Source: an uncultured Porphyromonadaceae bacterium
Lineage (GTDB): Bacteria > Bacteroidota > Bacteroidia > Bacteroidales > Muribaculaceae
Direction of reading: 5' to 3'
Assembly: GCA_947176355.1 (NCBI GenBank)
Contig: CAMWQY010000019.1
Location: 1-16,106 of the forward strand
Length of the DNA stretch: 16,106 nt
The notes below the pieces were generated by a model. The model was given only the letters and a program-made list of their open reading frames with translations. It was not told the origin of the DNA and did no database searches. Positions 7,740 through 14,281 of the stretch are shown piece by piece. The stretch's first letter is position 1. Each line of letters begins with the position of its first letter. The translations under genes and the position numbers were made by a program.

Positions 7740-8859
7740 AAGATTCTTTAGTCTTGATCTGTTTTTCCCAATGATCTTCAAAGAGAGAGGCGATATTACG
7801 GACATCGTTATGCTTCTCTACGAGTTGTCTTCCCTTTACAGTCATAGATTTCATACGGTCTGTATCAAGAATAAGCTCTTTTAGTCGATTCTTGATTGTC
7901 TCCTCATCCTCCAAAGGAGAGAGGCAGAATATTGGTTGGTCTGATTCTCCAATATACTCGTAATACTCAGGTTGGCCCCCTGAAGCTGTGATCCTTCCTA
8001 ATGCCATAGTTTGCAAGGCATTGGTAGCTGGCGAATATGAATATAATTGATCTATTACTATATGACTGTTGCGCAGTTCGTCAAGATAATCTGAAAGTGA
8101 CAAGTTTTTCACTACCTTTACTTCAAGCTTATCGGGCATATCTTTTTCAAGGTCCTTGCATAGCTCGAGCAAACGTGCGGTGCCCTTCTGAATTTCCATG
8201 CCTCCTCGCATCCCTATCAAAATTCTAATTGGTCCGTCTATACTGATAGGTGTAAACTTAAGATTCTCAAGCGAAACAGGCAAATTGGTAAATATAAGTT
8301 TTTCCGGATTCATGTGAATTCGGGCAGACATATCATACTCCGGAAGCACCGACATCGCCCCGTCAATATTGGTGTATAGATGTTTAGTATATTCAGCATG
8401 TCCGGGAATCAACCAACCTTTTTCCCTTTCGGGATCACATAAGATGAGAGGGGTCTTCTCTGTTCCTATCCTGAATTCAGAAAACCGAAAAAGATCAGTA
8501 TCTACACAGTCTTTCACGAAGAAATGGTCGTTGCCGCATAGTGTAAGGAATACAGATCGATTGTTTTTCCTCAATATATCGAAGATTATCTTCAATTTCC
8601 CCGGCTTAAGGGCAAAGAATCCCGGATTAATTAGTTGCACCACATCATAGCCCGTCCATGATGGAAGTAGTGACATAATCCTGAAGAGATATCTAAAGCT
8701 TCCTATTATTCCGGGACGGCGACGCAACTCAATATCCGCCTCCGTCTTCATATATCCTCCCTTATCAGATACGAGTGTGACTTCATGCCCATTTTTCCTA
8801 AGTTGGTTTGCAAGGCATGCATGAAGATTGGAATAGTCACCGAGCATTAATATCTTCAT
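7729..8859 (-). CDS. GT-B fold glycosyltransferase (GT4-like)
   Basis: The 376-residue protein starts MKILMLGDYSNLHACLANQLRKNGHEVTLVSDKGG, a Rossmann-type start typical of GT-B enzymes in which the N-terminal half binds the acceptor. The second half has RILIGMRGGMEIQKGTARLLE and SYSPATNALQTMALGRITASGGQPEYYEYIGE. The latter is the GT4-style donor site, with a small-residue/Gly stretch and an acidic residue in the usual position of the E-x7-E region. There are no membrane helices. It shares a 4-bp ATGA overlap with the gene before it and 11 bp with the gene after it. The transferred sugar is unknown. Confidence 0.85.
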   Translation of the reverse strand: MKILMLGDYSNLHACLANQLRKNGHEVTLVSDKGGYMKTEADIELRRRPGIIGSFRYLFRIMSLLPSWTGYDVVQLINPGFFALKPGKLKIIFDILRKNNRSVFLTLCGNDHFFVKDCVDTDLFRFSEFRIGTEKTPLILCDPEREKGWLIPGHAEYTKHLYTNIDGAMSVLPEYDMSARIHMNPEKLIFTNLPVSLENLKFTPISIDGPIRILIGMRGGMEIQKGTARLLELCKDLEKDMPDKLEVKVVKNLSLSDYLDELRNSHIVIDQLYSYSPATNALQTMALGRITASGGQPEYYEYIGESDQPIFCLSPLEDEETIKNRLKELILDTDRMKSMTVKGRQLVEKHNDVRNIASLFEDHWEKQIKTKESYGK

Positions 8860-9848
8860 CGTGGTAAATCATCATTTTTAGAGTTCCTGATATCTGTGTC
8901 TGGAGAAATACTTTCTTCAGCTACTATGTAAGGAGGTCGGCACTTGGATTCAGTGTATATTTTCCCGATATATTCGCCAATAATTCCGAGGGCTAACAGT
9001 TGGCATCCTCCAAGAATGAGAATTGTGCATATTAGTGTCGGAAATCCTTGTATAGGTTCGCCATAGATCAGTGTCTTGCAGACTATAAAGATCATATAGC
9101 AAATGGCAAGTACGGAAATTACAAACCCGAGTACAGTCGCAAGTCGCAGAGGGGCAGTCGTATAGCTCGTGATTCCTTCAAGAGCAAGATTGATGAGTCT
9201 TCCTGGCGACATGTGGGTCTTTCCGGCAACTCGGTCTGCGGTCTGGAAGTCAACACCAGTCTTCTTAAATCCGACCCAGCAATAGAGTCCTTTAGTATAG
9301 CGTTGAGTCTCGCGGAGAGCTCGTATTGCATCAATTACTTTTCGGTCAAGAAGACGGAAATCTCCTACGTTGGGAAGCACATCTACGCGTGTGCTTTTGT
9401 TGAGGAGACTGTAGTATGTCTTGGTGAAGATTTTGCGGAAAATAGATTCTTTTCCCCTTGAAAGCCGTTGGCCATAGACATCTTCGTATCCTTCCTCCCA
9501 CTTAGTGATCATTTCCGGAATTGTCTCTACAGGATGTTGGAGATCGGCATCCATTATGATCATGGCATCCCCTGAAACTCTGTCGAAACCTGCAAGTAGA
9601 GCATTCTCCTTCCCAAAATTTCTTGAGAGTTTTACGTATTTGAATCTGTCGTCTCGGGCATTTAGTTGTTTCAGTTTGTCGAAAGAATGATCATTGCTGC
9701 CGTCATCGACAAGAATTACTTCCCATTCATATTTTGCTCCTTTCAATGATTTATGGGTGTTGTTGAGCAAAGGAAGAAGCGCTGTAAATAGGGCATCGAG
9801 CGATTCTTCCTCATTATATACCGGAATGAGCAATGAGATCTTTTTCAT
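8856..9848 (-). CDS. GtrB/DPM1-like polyprenyl-phosphate glycosyltransferase
   Basis: The first gene of the minus-strand glycan operon encodes 330 residues. The N-terminal GT2 domain shows ISLLIPVYNEEESL, VILVDDGSNDHS, LSRNFGKENALLAGFD and MDADLQHP, and GDFRLLDRKV sits further in. This series is typical of the DPM1/GtrB/ArnC group, which attaches a sugar to undecaprenyl phosphate on the cytoplasmic face. Two membrane helices follow near residues 235-260 and 270-295, as in GtrB. A charged tail ends in ...KNDDLPR. No GtrA-type small flippase lies in the window. The start at 9848 sits only four bases from the promoter's -7 element, so the transcript may have almost no leader. Confidence 0.9.
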   Translation of the reverse strand: MKKISLLIPVYNEEESLDALFTALLPLLNNTHKSLKGAKYEWEVILVDDGSNDHSFDKLKQLNARDDRFKYVKLSRNFGKENALLAGFDRVSGDAMIIMDADLQHPVETIPEMITKWEEGYEDVYGQRLSRGKESIFRKIFTKTYYSLLNKSTRVDVLPNVGDFRLLDRKVIDAIRALRETQRYTKGLYCWVGFKKTGVDFQTADRVAGKTHMSPGRLINLALEGITSYTTAPLRLATVLGFVISVLAICYMIFIVCKTLIYGEPIQGFPTLICTILILGGCQLLALGIIGEYIGKIYTESKCRPPYIVAEESISPDTDIRNSKNDDLPR

Positions 9849-9852
9849 CCTA

Positions 9853-9884
9853 CAAAATTAACAAATTCTGATATTTTTTGCAAA
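9853..9884 (-). promoter_or_regulatory. Bacteroidetes primary-sigma promoter for the glycan operon
   Basis: Read on the minus strand, TTTG (9884-9881) is followed by exactly 20 bases and then TAATTTTG (9860-9853), a full match to the TTTG / TAnnTTTG pattern. Four bases (TAGG) separate the -7 box from the ATG at 9848, so transcription would begin at or a few bases from the start codon. The divergent GT2 gene begins at 9904, so its promoter must share this 55-bp gap. TATTTTTTG at 9872-9880 is a near-match for it, but too weak to list separately. Confidence 0.75.
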
Positions 9885-9903
9885 TTATTTTCAATTTTTA
9901 GCA

Positions 9904-10869
9904 ATGCTCTGGCGTTTAAGAAATATGATGGAAAGTGCCGAAAAGAATTGGATGACGATTGTGGTGCCGGTGTATAATCGGCCCAATTTGATAATAAGGT
10001 GTCTTGAAAGCCTGAAAGCACAGACATATAGACCTTTGCATATTATAATAGTGGACAATGCATCGACTGACAATACTAAAGCAAAGGTAGAGGCTTGGAA
10101 AGATGATAATGCTTCAAAAGAATTCACATTGGCTATATATTCTGATTCTCGTAAAGGGGCTGCTTATGCGCGGGAGACCGGACTCGAACATGTCAAGACG
10201 GACAGGGTTATGTTTTTTGACTCTGACGATACATTGCGTCCGCGATGTGTGGAGACTGTCATGAACACATGGAGACAAGAAAGCGAAATTGATGTGATAG
10301 CCTGGCCTGTTGCAATCCACGATGGCGAAGAAGTACGAATCACCCATTCTATCAAAGGAAATCTTCTCGAGCGCCATCTTGTGCATGCTATTTTCCGTAC
10401 GCATGGATATGCTGTGAAGACTGAGTTTTTAAGAAAAGTAGGAGGCTGGAAAGGGGCATTCCCTAATTGGAACGACCTTGAGACAGGAGCGCGTCTTCTG
10501 CTTCTTGACCCTAAAGTTAAAGCTTTGTCGGAGCCATTTGTAGACGTATATCATCAAAAGGAAAGTATAACCGGTAATAATTTCTCAGAAAAAGCAGGAA
10601 AATGGGAAATGTCTCTTGATGGAATCGATGACTCAATTGACGAGAGTGGACGAAGTGATAAAGCGCGTCTTCATAACATTATTTCCTATCGCCGTGCCAT
10701 CTTGGCTGCCCACTATGCCAAGGAGGGTCATCCGGAGTTGTCAATACCTTTGTATGAAGAAACCCTTCAAGGTATCCCTGATAAAAAACGTCCGCTAATC
10801 CGCTTTGCCTATCACTGGACAAAAAGCGGACTTCGCGGAGCATTTTCTATTGTCGGAAAATTCCTTTGA
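9904..10869 (+). CDS. Family 2 glycosyltransferase (GT-A), divergent from the operon
   Basis: The 321-residue protein has MTIVVPVYNRPNLIIRCLESLKAQ at about residues 17-40, IIIVDNASTDNT at about 47-58 and VMFFDSDDTLRPRC at about 101-114. These are the donor-binding and DxD segments of GT2 enzymes. WKGAFPNWNDLETGARLLL resembles the ED catalytic-base region. There are no membrane helices, so it is probably cytoplasmic. I kept the ATG at 9904, but ATGs at 9925, 9928 and 9952 would all leave the domain complete. It is transcribed away from the five-gene operon and probably contributes to the same glycan. Its stop lies one base before an inverted 7-bp repeat array. Confidence 0.88.
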   Translation: MLWRLRNMMESAEKNWMTIVVPVYNRPNLIIRCLESLKAQTYRPLHIIIVDNASTDNTKAKVEAWKDDNASKEFTLAIYSDSRKGAAYARETGLEHVKTDRVMFFDSDDTLRPRCVETVMNTWRQESEIDVIAWPVAIHDGEEVRITHSIKGNLLERHLVHAIFRTHGYAVKTEFLRKVGGWKGAFPNWNDLETGARLLLLDPKVKALSEPFVDVYHQKESITGNNFSEKAGKWEMSLDGIDDSIDESGRSDKARLHNIISYRRAILAAHYAKEGHPELSIPLYEETLQGIPDKKRPLIRFAYHWTKSGLRGAFSIVGKFL

Positions 10870-10870
10870 C

Positions 10871-10982
10871 TAATTCATAATGCATAATCCATAATTCATA
10901 ATAAGCTGTGCGCTCGGCGTCTCTACTCAGACGAGTTCTCAGTTTGAGTAATTATGCATTGTGAATTATGAATTATGCATTA
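10871..10982. repeat. Inverted pair of 7-bp repeat arrays filling a convergent gap
   Basis: The left arm 10871-10902 is four TAATnCA units (TAATTCA, TAATGCA, TAATCCA, TAATTCA) plus TAAT. The right arm 10949-10982, read on the minus strand, is TAATGCA, TAATTCA, TAATTCA, CAATGCA, TAATTA. The arms pair at about 27 of 32 positions and enclose a 46-bp loop. The left arm starts one base after the glycosyltransferase stop. The right arm's first unit contains the TAA stop of the peptidase gene, so the element occupies the whole gap. It could fold into a long hairpin that ends transcription from both sides, or be a small non-autonomous repeat. No transposase or terminal duplication is seen. Confidence 0.8.
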
Positions 10983-12368
10983 ATTATTGAGAAAGAGGTG
11001 ATCCCAAGATGGAAGTGTGATGGGCTCTTGCTTCATTGCCTTGAGTATTTTGGGAGACACGTATTTTTTGTCTACGACAAGACGGAATAAATATTCATCC
11101 ATCCAGTCATCGGTCGCTACAAGGTAGCCGTCATGTCCCGTTTTGCCCCAGCTGTTTTCGATAAGCCATTTCTTTGGCTGTTCCTTTTCGTCAAGGTCAA
11201 CTCCGGAAAGGGTCATTGCATGTGATGACGCGCTTGCCCAGGTTGAGATTCTCTCTCCTTTATCCATCCCGAATTTAGTGTCGAAAAGTGCCTCGTAATC
11301 GAAGTTCTCAAGGTCAAGGACTCCGCGTTCGCGGTCGAGGAATTTACCAACATCGCAAGAGAAATACATGGCAGTGCTGTCTTTGATCGACTTGATAGCG
11401 GCTTCTTTTAGATCTTTCATCGGGACATTAAGATAAGTCCAATCTTGTCCGTCGTAGCTGTGGCGGTCATAGTCGATGCGGTATACCTTCCAATATTCAC
11501 GAGAAGGGTCGTTCATCAGCATCACGTAATCGTTCTTTAGATCATTGCCGAGAAGTTCCTTATAGAAAGATAGGGGAGTGTATTTCTTTGTCTCTATTGC
11601 ATTCCCTTTGCTGTCTCTTTTGGTCCATGTGAATTCTGTGGGTGGTTCGCCGAGTGCGAGTGCAAGCATCTTGTATACTTCAGCAAGTTGTTGGGTCTTC
11701 ATCTCTTGAAGTGTCTTTTCGTCAGCTCCTTTAGCTTTGGCTTGGCGAAGACGGAGTCCATCTTCACGAAGGCGTGTCGCGAGATGCTTGCGGAATGCTG
11801 ACGTGCTGTTGGCAACTTCAGTTTCTGCCATGACCTCAGTGGGGACTACGCCATATTTAGTGACAATGTCAGCAACACCACAGAATGTCCCGCCGTCTGC
11901 AATAGGATTTTGGAATAGCCATTCTACTTGTCGGTCTTCCATTGGCAGGTCGGAAGTGTCAATTACTCCTTGCAGGAATAGGTTAGCCTTCTCAAGCTGG
12001 TCGAAGAAGAAATTATAGTTCTGTGAGAAAGTAAGCTTCGGTAGGTTATGCTTAGCCATGGCTTGCGAGCGTAGCACATTGAGACCGGTAAATAGCCAGC
12101 ATCGGCCGGATGATTTCTGGTCAGTGATGCCTTTGGTCTCAACTTTATGAGAAAAATGGTCGTCAAATTTATTGCGTACCTTCTCATTATAAGCGAGCTT
12201 TTCAATGCCGGCGGCATTCAGCGCATTATGACGCGCCCTGTTAGCCGTATTGTTCTCATACCCGGCCTTAAAGCCATTGAGCATCTCCTGAGTGATCGCT
12301 CCCTTCTCCTGCGCCGCCCCATGCAGTGACGAAACGATTGTTATTGCAAATAAGATTTTTCTTATCAT
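10980..12368 (-). CDS. pepC: Exported aminopeptidase C / bleomycin-hydrolase-type cysteine peptidase (C1B)
   Basis: This is a papain-fold cysteine peptidase of family C1B. Gln84 and Cys90 lie in DQKSSGRCWLFTGLNVLR, the active-site His383 in SSHAMTLSGVD, and Asn405 in WLIENSWG. The full set of catalytic residues is present and the length (462 residues) is normal for the family. Unlike the classic cytosolic PepC, it starts with a signal peptide (MIRKILFAITIVSSLHGAAQ), so it should act in the periplasm or beyond, on peptides. The C-terminus ends DHLFLNN, and the stop codon lies inside the inverted repeat array. It has its own promoter with two palindromes around the -33 region and is separated by 128 bp from the upstream acyltransferase gene. 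Confidence 0.92.
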   Translation of the reverse strand: MIRKILFAITIVSSLHGAAQEKGAITQEMLNGFKAGYENNTANRARHNALNAAGIEKLAYNEKVRNKFDDHFSHKVETKGITDQKSSGRCWLFTGLNVLRSQAMAKHNLPKLTFSQNYNFFFDQLEKANLFLQGVIDTSDLPMEDRQVEWLFQNPIADGGTFCGVADIVTKYGVVPTEVMAETEVANSTSAFRKHLATRLREDGLRLRQAKAKGADEKTLQEMKTQQLAEVYKMLALALGEPPTEFTWTKRDSKGNAIETKKYTPLSFYKELLGNDLKNDYVMLMNDPSREYWKVYRIDYDRHSYDGQDWTYLNVPMKDLKEAAIKSIKDSTAMYFSCDVGKFLDRERGVLDLENFDYEALFDTKFGMDKGERISTWASASSHAMTLSGVDLDEKEQPKKWLIENSWGKTGHDGYLVATDDWMDEYLFRLVVDKKYVSPKILKAMKQEPITLPSWDHLFLNN

Positions 12369-12399
12369 AATCTATGAGGATGGTTTTTGATTATGAGTG

Positions 12400-12431
12400 C
12401 AAAAGTAATAAAATTTTCAGATAGATGCAAC
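12400..12431 (-). promoter_or_regulatory. Promoter of the pepC-type peptidase gene
   Basis: On the minus strand TACTTTTG (12407-12400) matches TAnnTTTG exactly. Twenty bases upstream is GTTG (12431-12428), three of four bases of TTTG. The start of transcription would fall near 12394, giving a leader of about 25 bases before the ATG at 12368. The weak -33 box lies inside the promoter-proximal palindrome (12425-12446), so a factor bound there would contact or block polymerase. Confidence 0.6.
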
Positions 12432-12475
12432 CTTTTTTGGTTGCATCTTGCGAATGCAACCTTTTTTGGTTGCAT
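12425..12475. repeat. Two identical 22-bp palindromes upstream of pepC (possible operators)
   Basis: Positions 12425-12446 and 12454-12475 each read ATGCAACC, six T, GGTTGCAT: a perfect 8-bp inverted repeat around a 6-base centre. They are separated by seven bases (CTTGCGA), for a 29-bp period. Two 8-bp half-sites six bases apart fit a dimeric regulator of the CRP/FNR type. The proximal centre lies about 42 bases upstream of the predicted pepC transcription start. As RNA, each could form an 8-bp stem with a 6-base loop, but no U-tract follows either one on the minus strand, so intrinsic termination is less likely. Confidence 0.8.
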
Positions 12476-12496
12476 GTAGGGGTTGTAGAAGAAATG

Positions 12497-13447
12497 TTAG
12501 AGATTTAAGCGGAAAATCTGGTAGGCAACGCCGCGTCCTCCCAGTCCTGTCTTTTGGTGGATTAGTCCGGAGTTGAGGATGCGGCCCGCATCCTCATTGC
12601 TGGTGCCGAAGTCAAAGTAGCGGTTTTCTGAGAATACTTCATATATGAGATGATGCATAAGATAGGTCAAAGTCCCTTTTTCTCTTCCGCTTTCAGATGT
12701 GGCGATGTATTGGCAGTGGGCTACTGAATTGGTATTATAAATGCATACTGCAGCTTCCGGCTCAGATCCAATGCCTGCTAAGAACATTCTTATTCCATGC
12801 GGAAAACGATCTTTAAGTATTTGTAATTCAGCTTCAGTATGTACCGGGGTGGCATCGTGTCGGCTTCGAAGGCATTCTTTAATGATTGGCATGAACTCAG
12901 AAGCGTCAGAGGTCTCTTTTATCCAAGGATTTAACATCGAAGCTTTCTTTAGGTGACGTTTTTGAAGCGTGTTGAATCCCGGGTTTTCCCGCATGTCTAT
13001 TACTGTTGAGAGGTTTACTGTCTCTATTGTGGCTCCGAAACGAAAAAGTGCGTACATGTCTTCTTGAGCCGGAATTCTATGATAGATATGTGGAGTTGAC
13101 TTATAGATGATTTCTCTTATCTGGTTTTCTTTGCACCAAGAGGTCCAGGCATCGAAAAGTCTTAGCATATCCGACCCATCAAAGTGGGAGAATGGTGTCA
13201 GCCATCCTCCGTAGGTAAGCCCTTGGTGAGAGCGTAGGATTCCTTCATTGTCTATATTAGCCGGAAGCAAGGCTGTTGGTTTCCCTTTTCTGTACGCGAT
13301 TAAAGAGCAATCCTTGAATCTGTCGGAATGATAATCCATATATCCACGTATATGTAGCAACGTGCCTTGCCGCGACTCCGCGACAAGCCTGTTCCAAACC
13401 TCTGTGTCTTCTGGTCTAAATATTCTTATAATCCACTCAGTCTCCAT
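12497..13447 (-). CDS. BioF2/FemAB-like GNAT-fold acyltransferase
   Basis: The 316-residue protein has the layout of the Acetyltransf_6 (BioF2-like/FemAB-related) group. Its first half includes LLHIRGYMDYHSDRFKDCSLIAYRKGKPTALLPAN. A basic hinge RHLKKAS lies near residue 165, and the ending YFDFGTSNEDAGRILNSGLIHQKTGLGGRGV is typical of these enzymes. Members transfer acyl or aminoacyl groups in cell-wall, exopolysaccharide or lipid pathways. The acceptor here is unknown. No signal peptide or membrane helix is seen. It starts eight bases after the GNAT gene's stop and so is probably co-transcribed with it. Its sampled GC (about 57% in 12541-12600) is much higher than that of the GNAT gene, which suggests a different history. 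Confidence 0.75.
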   Translation of the reverse strand: METEWIIRIFRPEDTEVWNRLVAESRQGTLLHIRGYMDYHSDRFKDCSLIAYRKGKPTALLPANIDNEGILRSHQGLTYGGWLTPFSHFDGSDMLRLFDAWTSWCKENQIREIIYKSTPHIYHRIPAQEDMYALFRFGATIETVNLSTVIDMRENPGFNTLQKRHLKKASMLNPWIKETSDASEFMPIIKECLRSRHDATPVHTEAELQILKDRFPHGIRMFLAGIGSEPEAAVCIYNTNSVAHCQYIATSESGREKGTLTYLMHHLIYEVFSENRYFDFGTSNEDAGRILNSGLIHQKTGLGGRGVAYQIFRLNL

Positions 13448-13455
13448 AGATTGAA

Positions 13456-14004
13456 CTACAACAATGAAGCAAGATCAAAGTACATCACTCTTGTTCTTTT
13501 ATCTTCATCGTCATTATTCAGAAATTGGTAATTATTTCTGATATAGAATGGGATTGCATCTACATAAGCATCCACAGTGACAAATCTACATCCGGATTTA
13601 TTATTAATGATAAAGAAGTCTTCTATAAATTCCAGAAGATAGGTCCCTATGGATTGATGTTGCGCACATTTTGCAATTCCTAATCTACCAATTTTAATTG
13701 CGGGATAGCTTCGGAGCCTTTTTTCATTGACAAACTTGTGTTTCCTGAAGCGATTGAATTCTGTTTTACTTTCAAAATCTGAAATGGATATTTTATCATT
13801 CGACAAACTGAAGTATGCCAACACTTCAAGTGTCTCTTTCTTTTCCACTACATAAGTTACAGCGAGCAAGGCATTACGATATAGCATGGCCTCATTTAAT
13901 AAGAAATCATTTAGATCCTCATCCCCGCAATCAAATGAAGTGATAGTATCTCCAATATCAAGCCGTCTTACCGAACATGTTTGTTGAAATTCTTCGTGAG
14001 TCAT
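13456..14004 (-). CDS. GNAT acetyltransferase, candidate toxin of a toxin-antitoxin pair
   Basis: This 182-residue single-domain GNAT starts at 14004, ten bases after the stop of a 50-residue gene. FDCGDEDLNDFL (24-35) matches the N-terminal segment seen in TacT/AtaT-type tRNA-acetylating toxins. IKIGRLGIAKCAQHQSIGTYLL (103-124) contains the acetyl-CoA pyrophosphate loop, and AIPFYIRNNYQF (150-161) holds the Tyr (154) at the place of the conserved GNAT general acid. GNAT toxins block translation by acetylating charged tRNAs; that this one does so is inference from these motifs and the paired small gene. Base composition is AT-rich (about 30-32% GC in 13501-13620). A chromosomal acetyltransferase with another substrate is the alternative. 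Confidence 0.85.
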   Translation of the reverse strand: MTHEEFQQTCSVRRLDIGDTITSFDCGDEDLNDFLLNEAMLYRNALLAVTYVVEKKETLEVLAYFSLSNDKISISDFESKTEFNRFRKHKFVNEKRLRSYPAIKIGRLGIAKCAQHQSIGTYLLEFIEDFFIINNKSGCRFVTVDAYVDAIPFYIRNNYQFLNNDDEDKRTRVMYFDLASLL

Positions 14005-14014
14005 ATACTTGTTA

Positions 14015-14167
14015 TTAATTTACTAACATCTTTATGACAGTTTCGTAAGAATGTCTGATTTGCTCTCTTTTTTTCGGAGATACTTTTGGTGGATTTTGCA
14101 TTCTTTCTTCGAAGCGGCGACCATCGCAGCCAAAGAGTATCGGTGTTTCTTTTATTGGTCTTGCCAT
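14015..14167 (-). CDS. Small 50-residue protein, candidate antitoxin of the GNAT gene
   Basis: An open frame from ATG at 14167 to TAA at 14015-14017 encodes a basic 50-residue protein beginning MARPIKETPILFGCDGRRFEE and ending YETVIKMLVN. It is a real gene by context: a full-consensus promoter lies about 30 bases upstream, the frame fills the gap exactly, and the GNAT gene starts ten bases later. It shows none of the ribbon-helix-helix features I would expect of the DUF1778 antitoxins usually paired with GNAT toxins. The middle (ERMQNPPKVSPKKREQIRHSYETVIKML) looks helical and could bind the toxin. From memory, similar short 'RPIKETP' proteins precede GNAT genes in other Bacteroidales; this is unverified. 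Confidence 0.75.
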   Translation of the reverse strand: MARPIKETPILFGCDGRRFEERMQNPPKVSPKKREQIRHSYETVIKMLVN

Positions 14168-14196
14168 TGTTTCAAAATTCGTTTATTTTTTATTTG

Positions 14197-14228
14197 CAAA
14201 ATTAACGAAATATTCGCAAGATAACAAA
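14197..14228 (-). promoter_or_regulatory. Promoter of the small gene / GNAT / acyltransferase unit
   Basis: On the minus strand TTTG (14228-14225) is followed by exactly 20 bases and TAATTTTG (14204-14197), a full match to TTTG / TAnnTTTG. The predicted start near 14190 gives a leader of about 23 bases to the ATG at 14167. It overlaps the promoter of the arabinofuranosidase gene on the other strand for 16 bp. Confidence 0.75.
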
Positions 14229-14244
14229 TTTTTTATTAATTTTG
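14213..14244 (+). promoter_or_regulatory. Promoter of the arabinofuranosidase gene
   Basis: TTCG (14213-14216) stands 20 bases before TAATTTTG (14237-14244). The -7 box is a full match and the -33 box matches three of four bases. The start would fall near 14250, which places the ATG at 14255 within a few bases of it and the ATG at 14282 after a normal leader of about 30 bases. This is one reason for preferring 14282 as the translation start. Confidence 0.65.
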
Positions 14245-14281
14245 TAGGATATTCATGCAAAACAATCTAACAACACTTAAA

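Noticed and set aside
7740..7805. N-terminal extension of the divergent GT2-like protein (MSVISPLSLK...)
   Set aside because: It would overlap the upstream gene by 77 bp; the internal ATG at 7739 gives an 11-bp overlap like its neighbours and starts just before the catalytic fold.
12425..12475. CRISPR-like reading of the two 22-bp repeats
   Set aside because: There are only two copies, the spacer is seven bases, and no cas genes are nearby.
14255..14281. ATG at 14255 as the arabinofuranosidase start
   Set aside because: It would put a polar nine-residue stretch before the signal peptide and leave almost no leader after the predicted promoter; 14282 fits both better.
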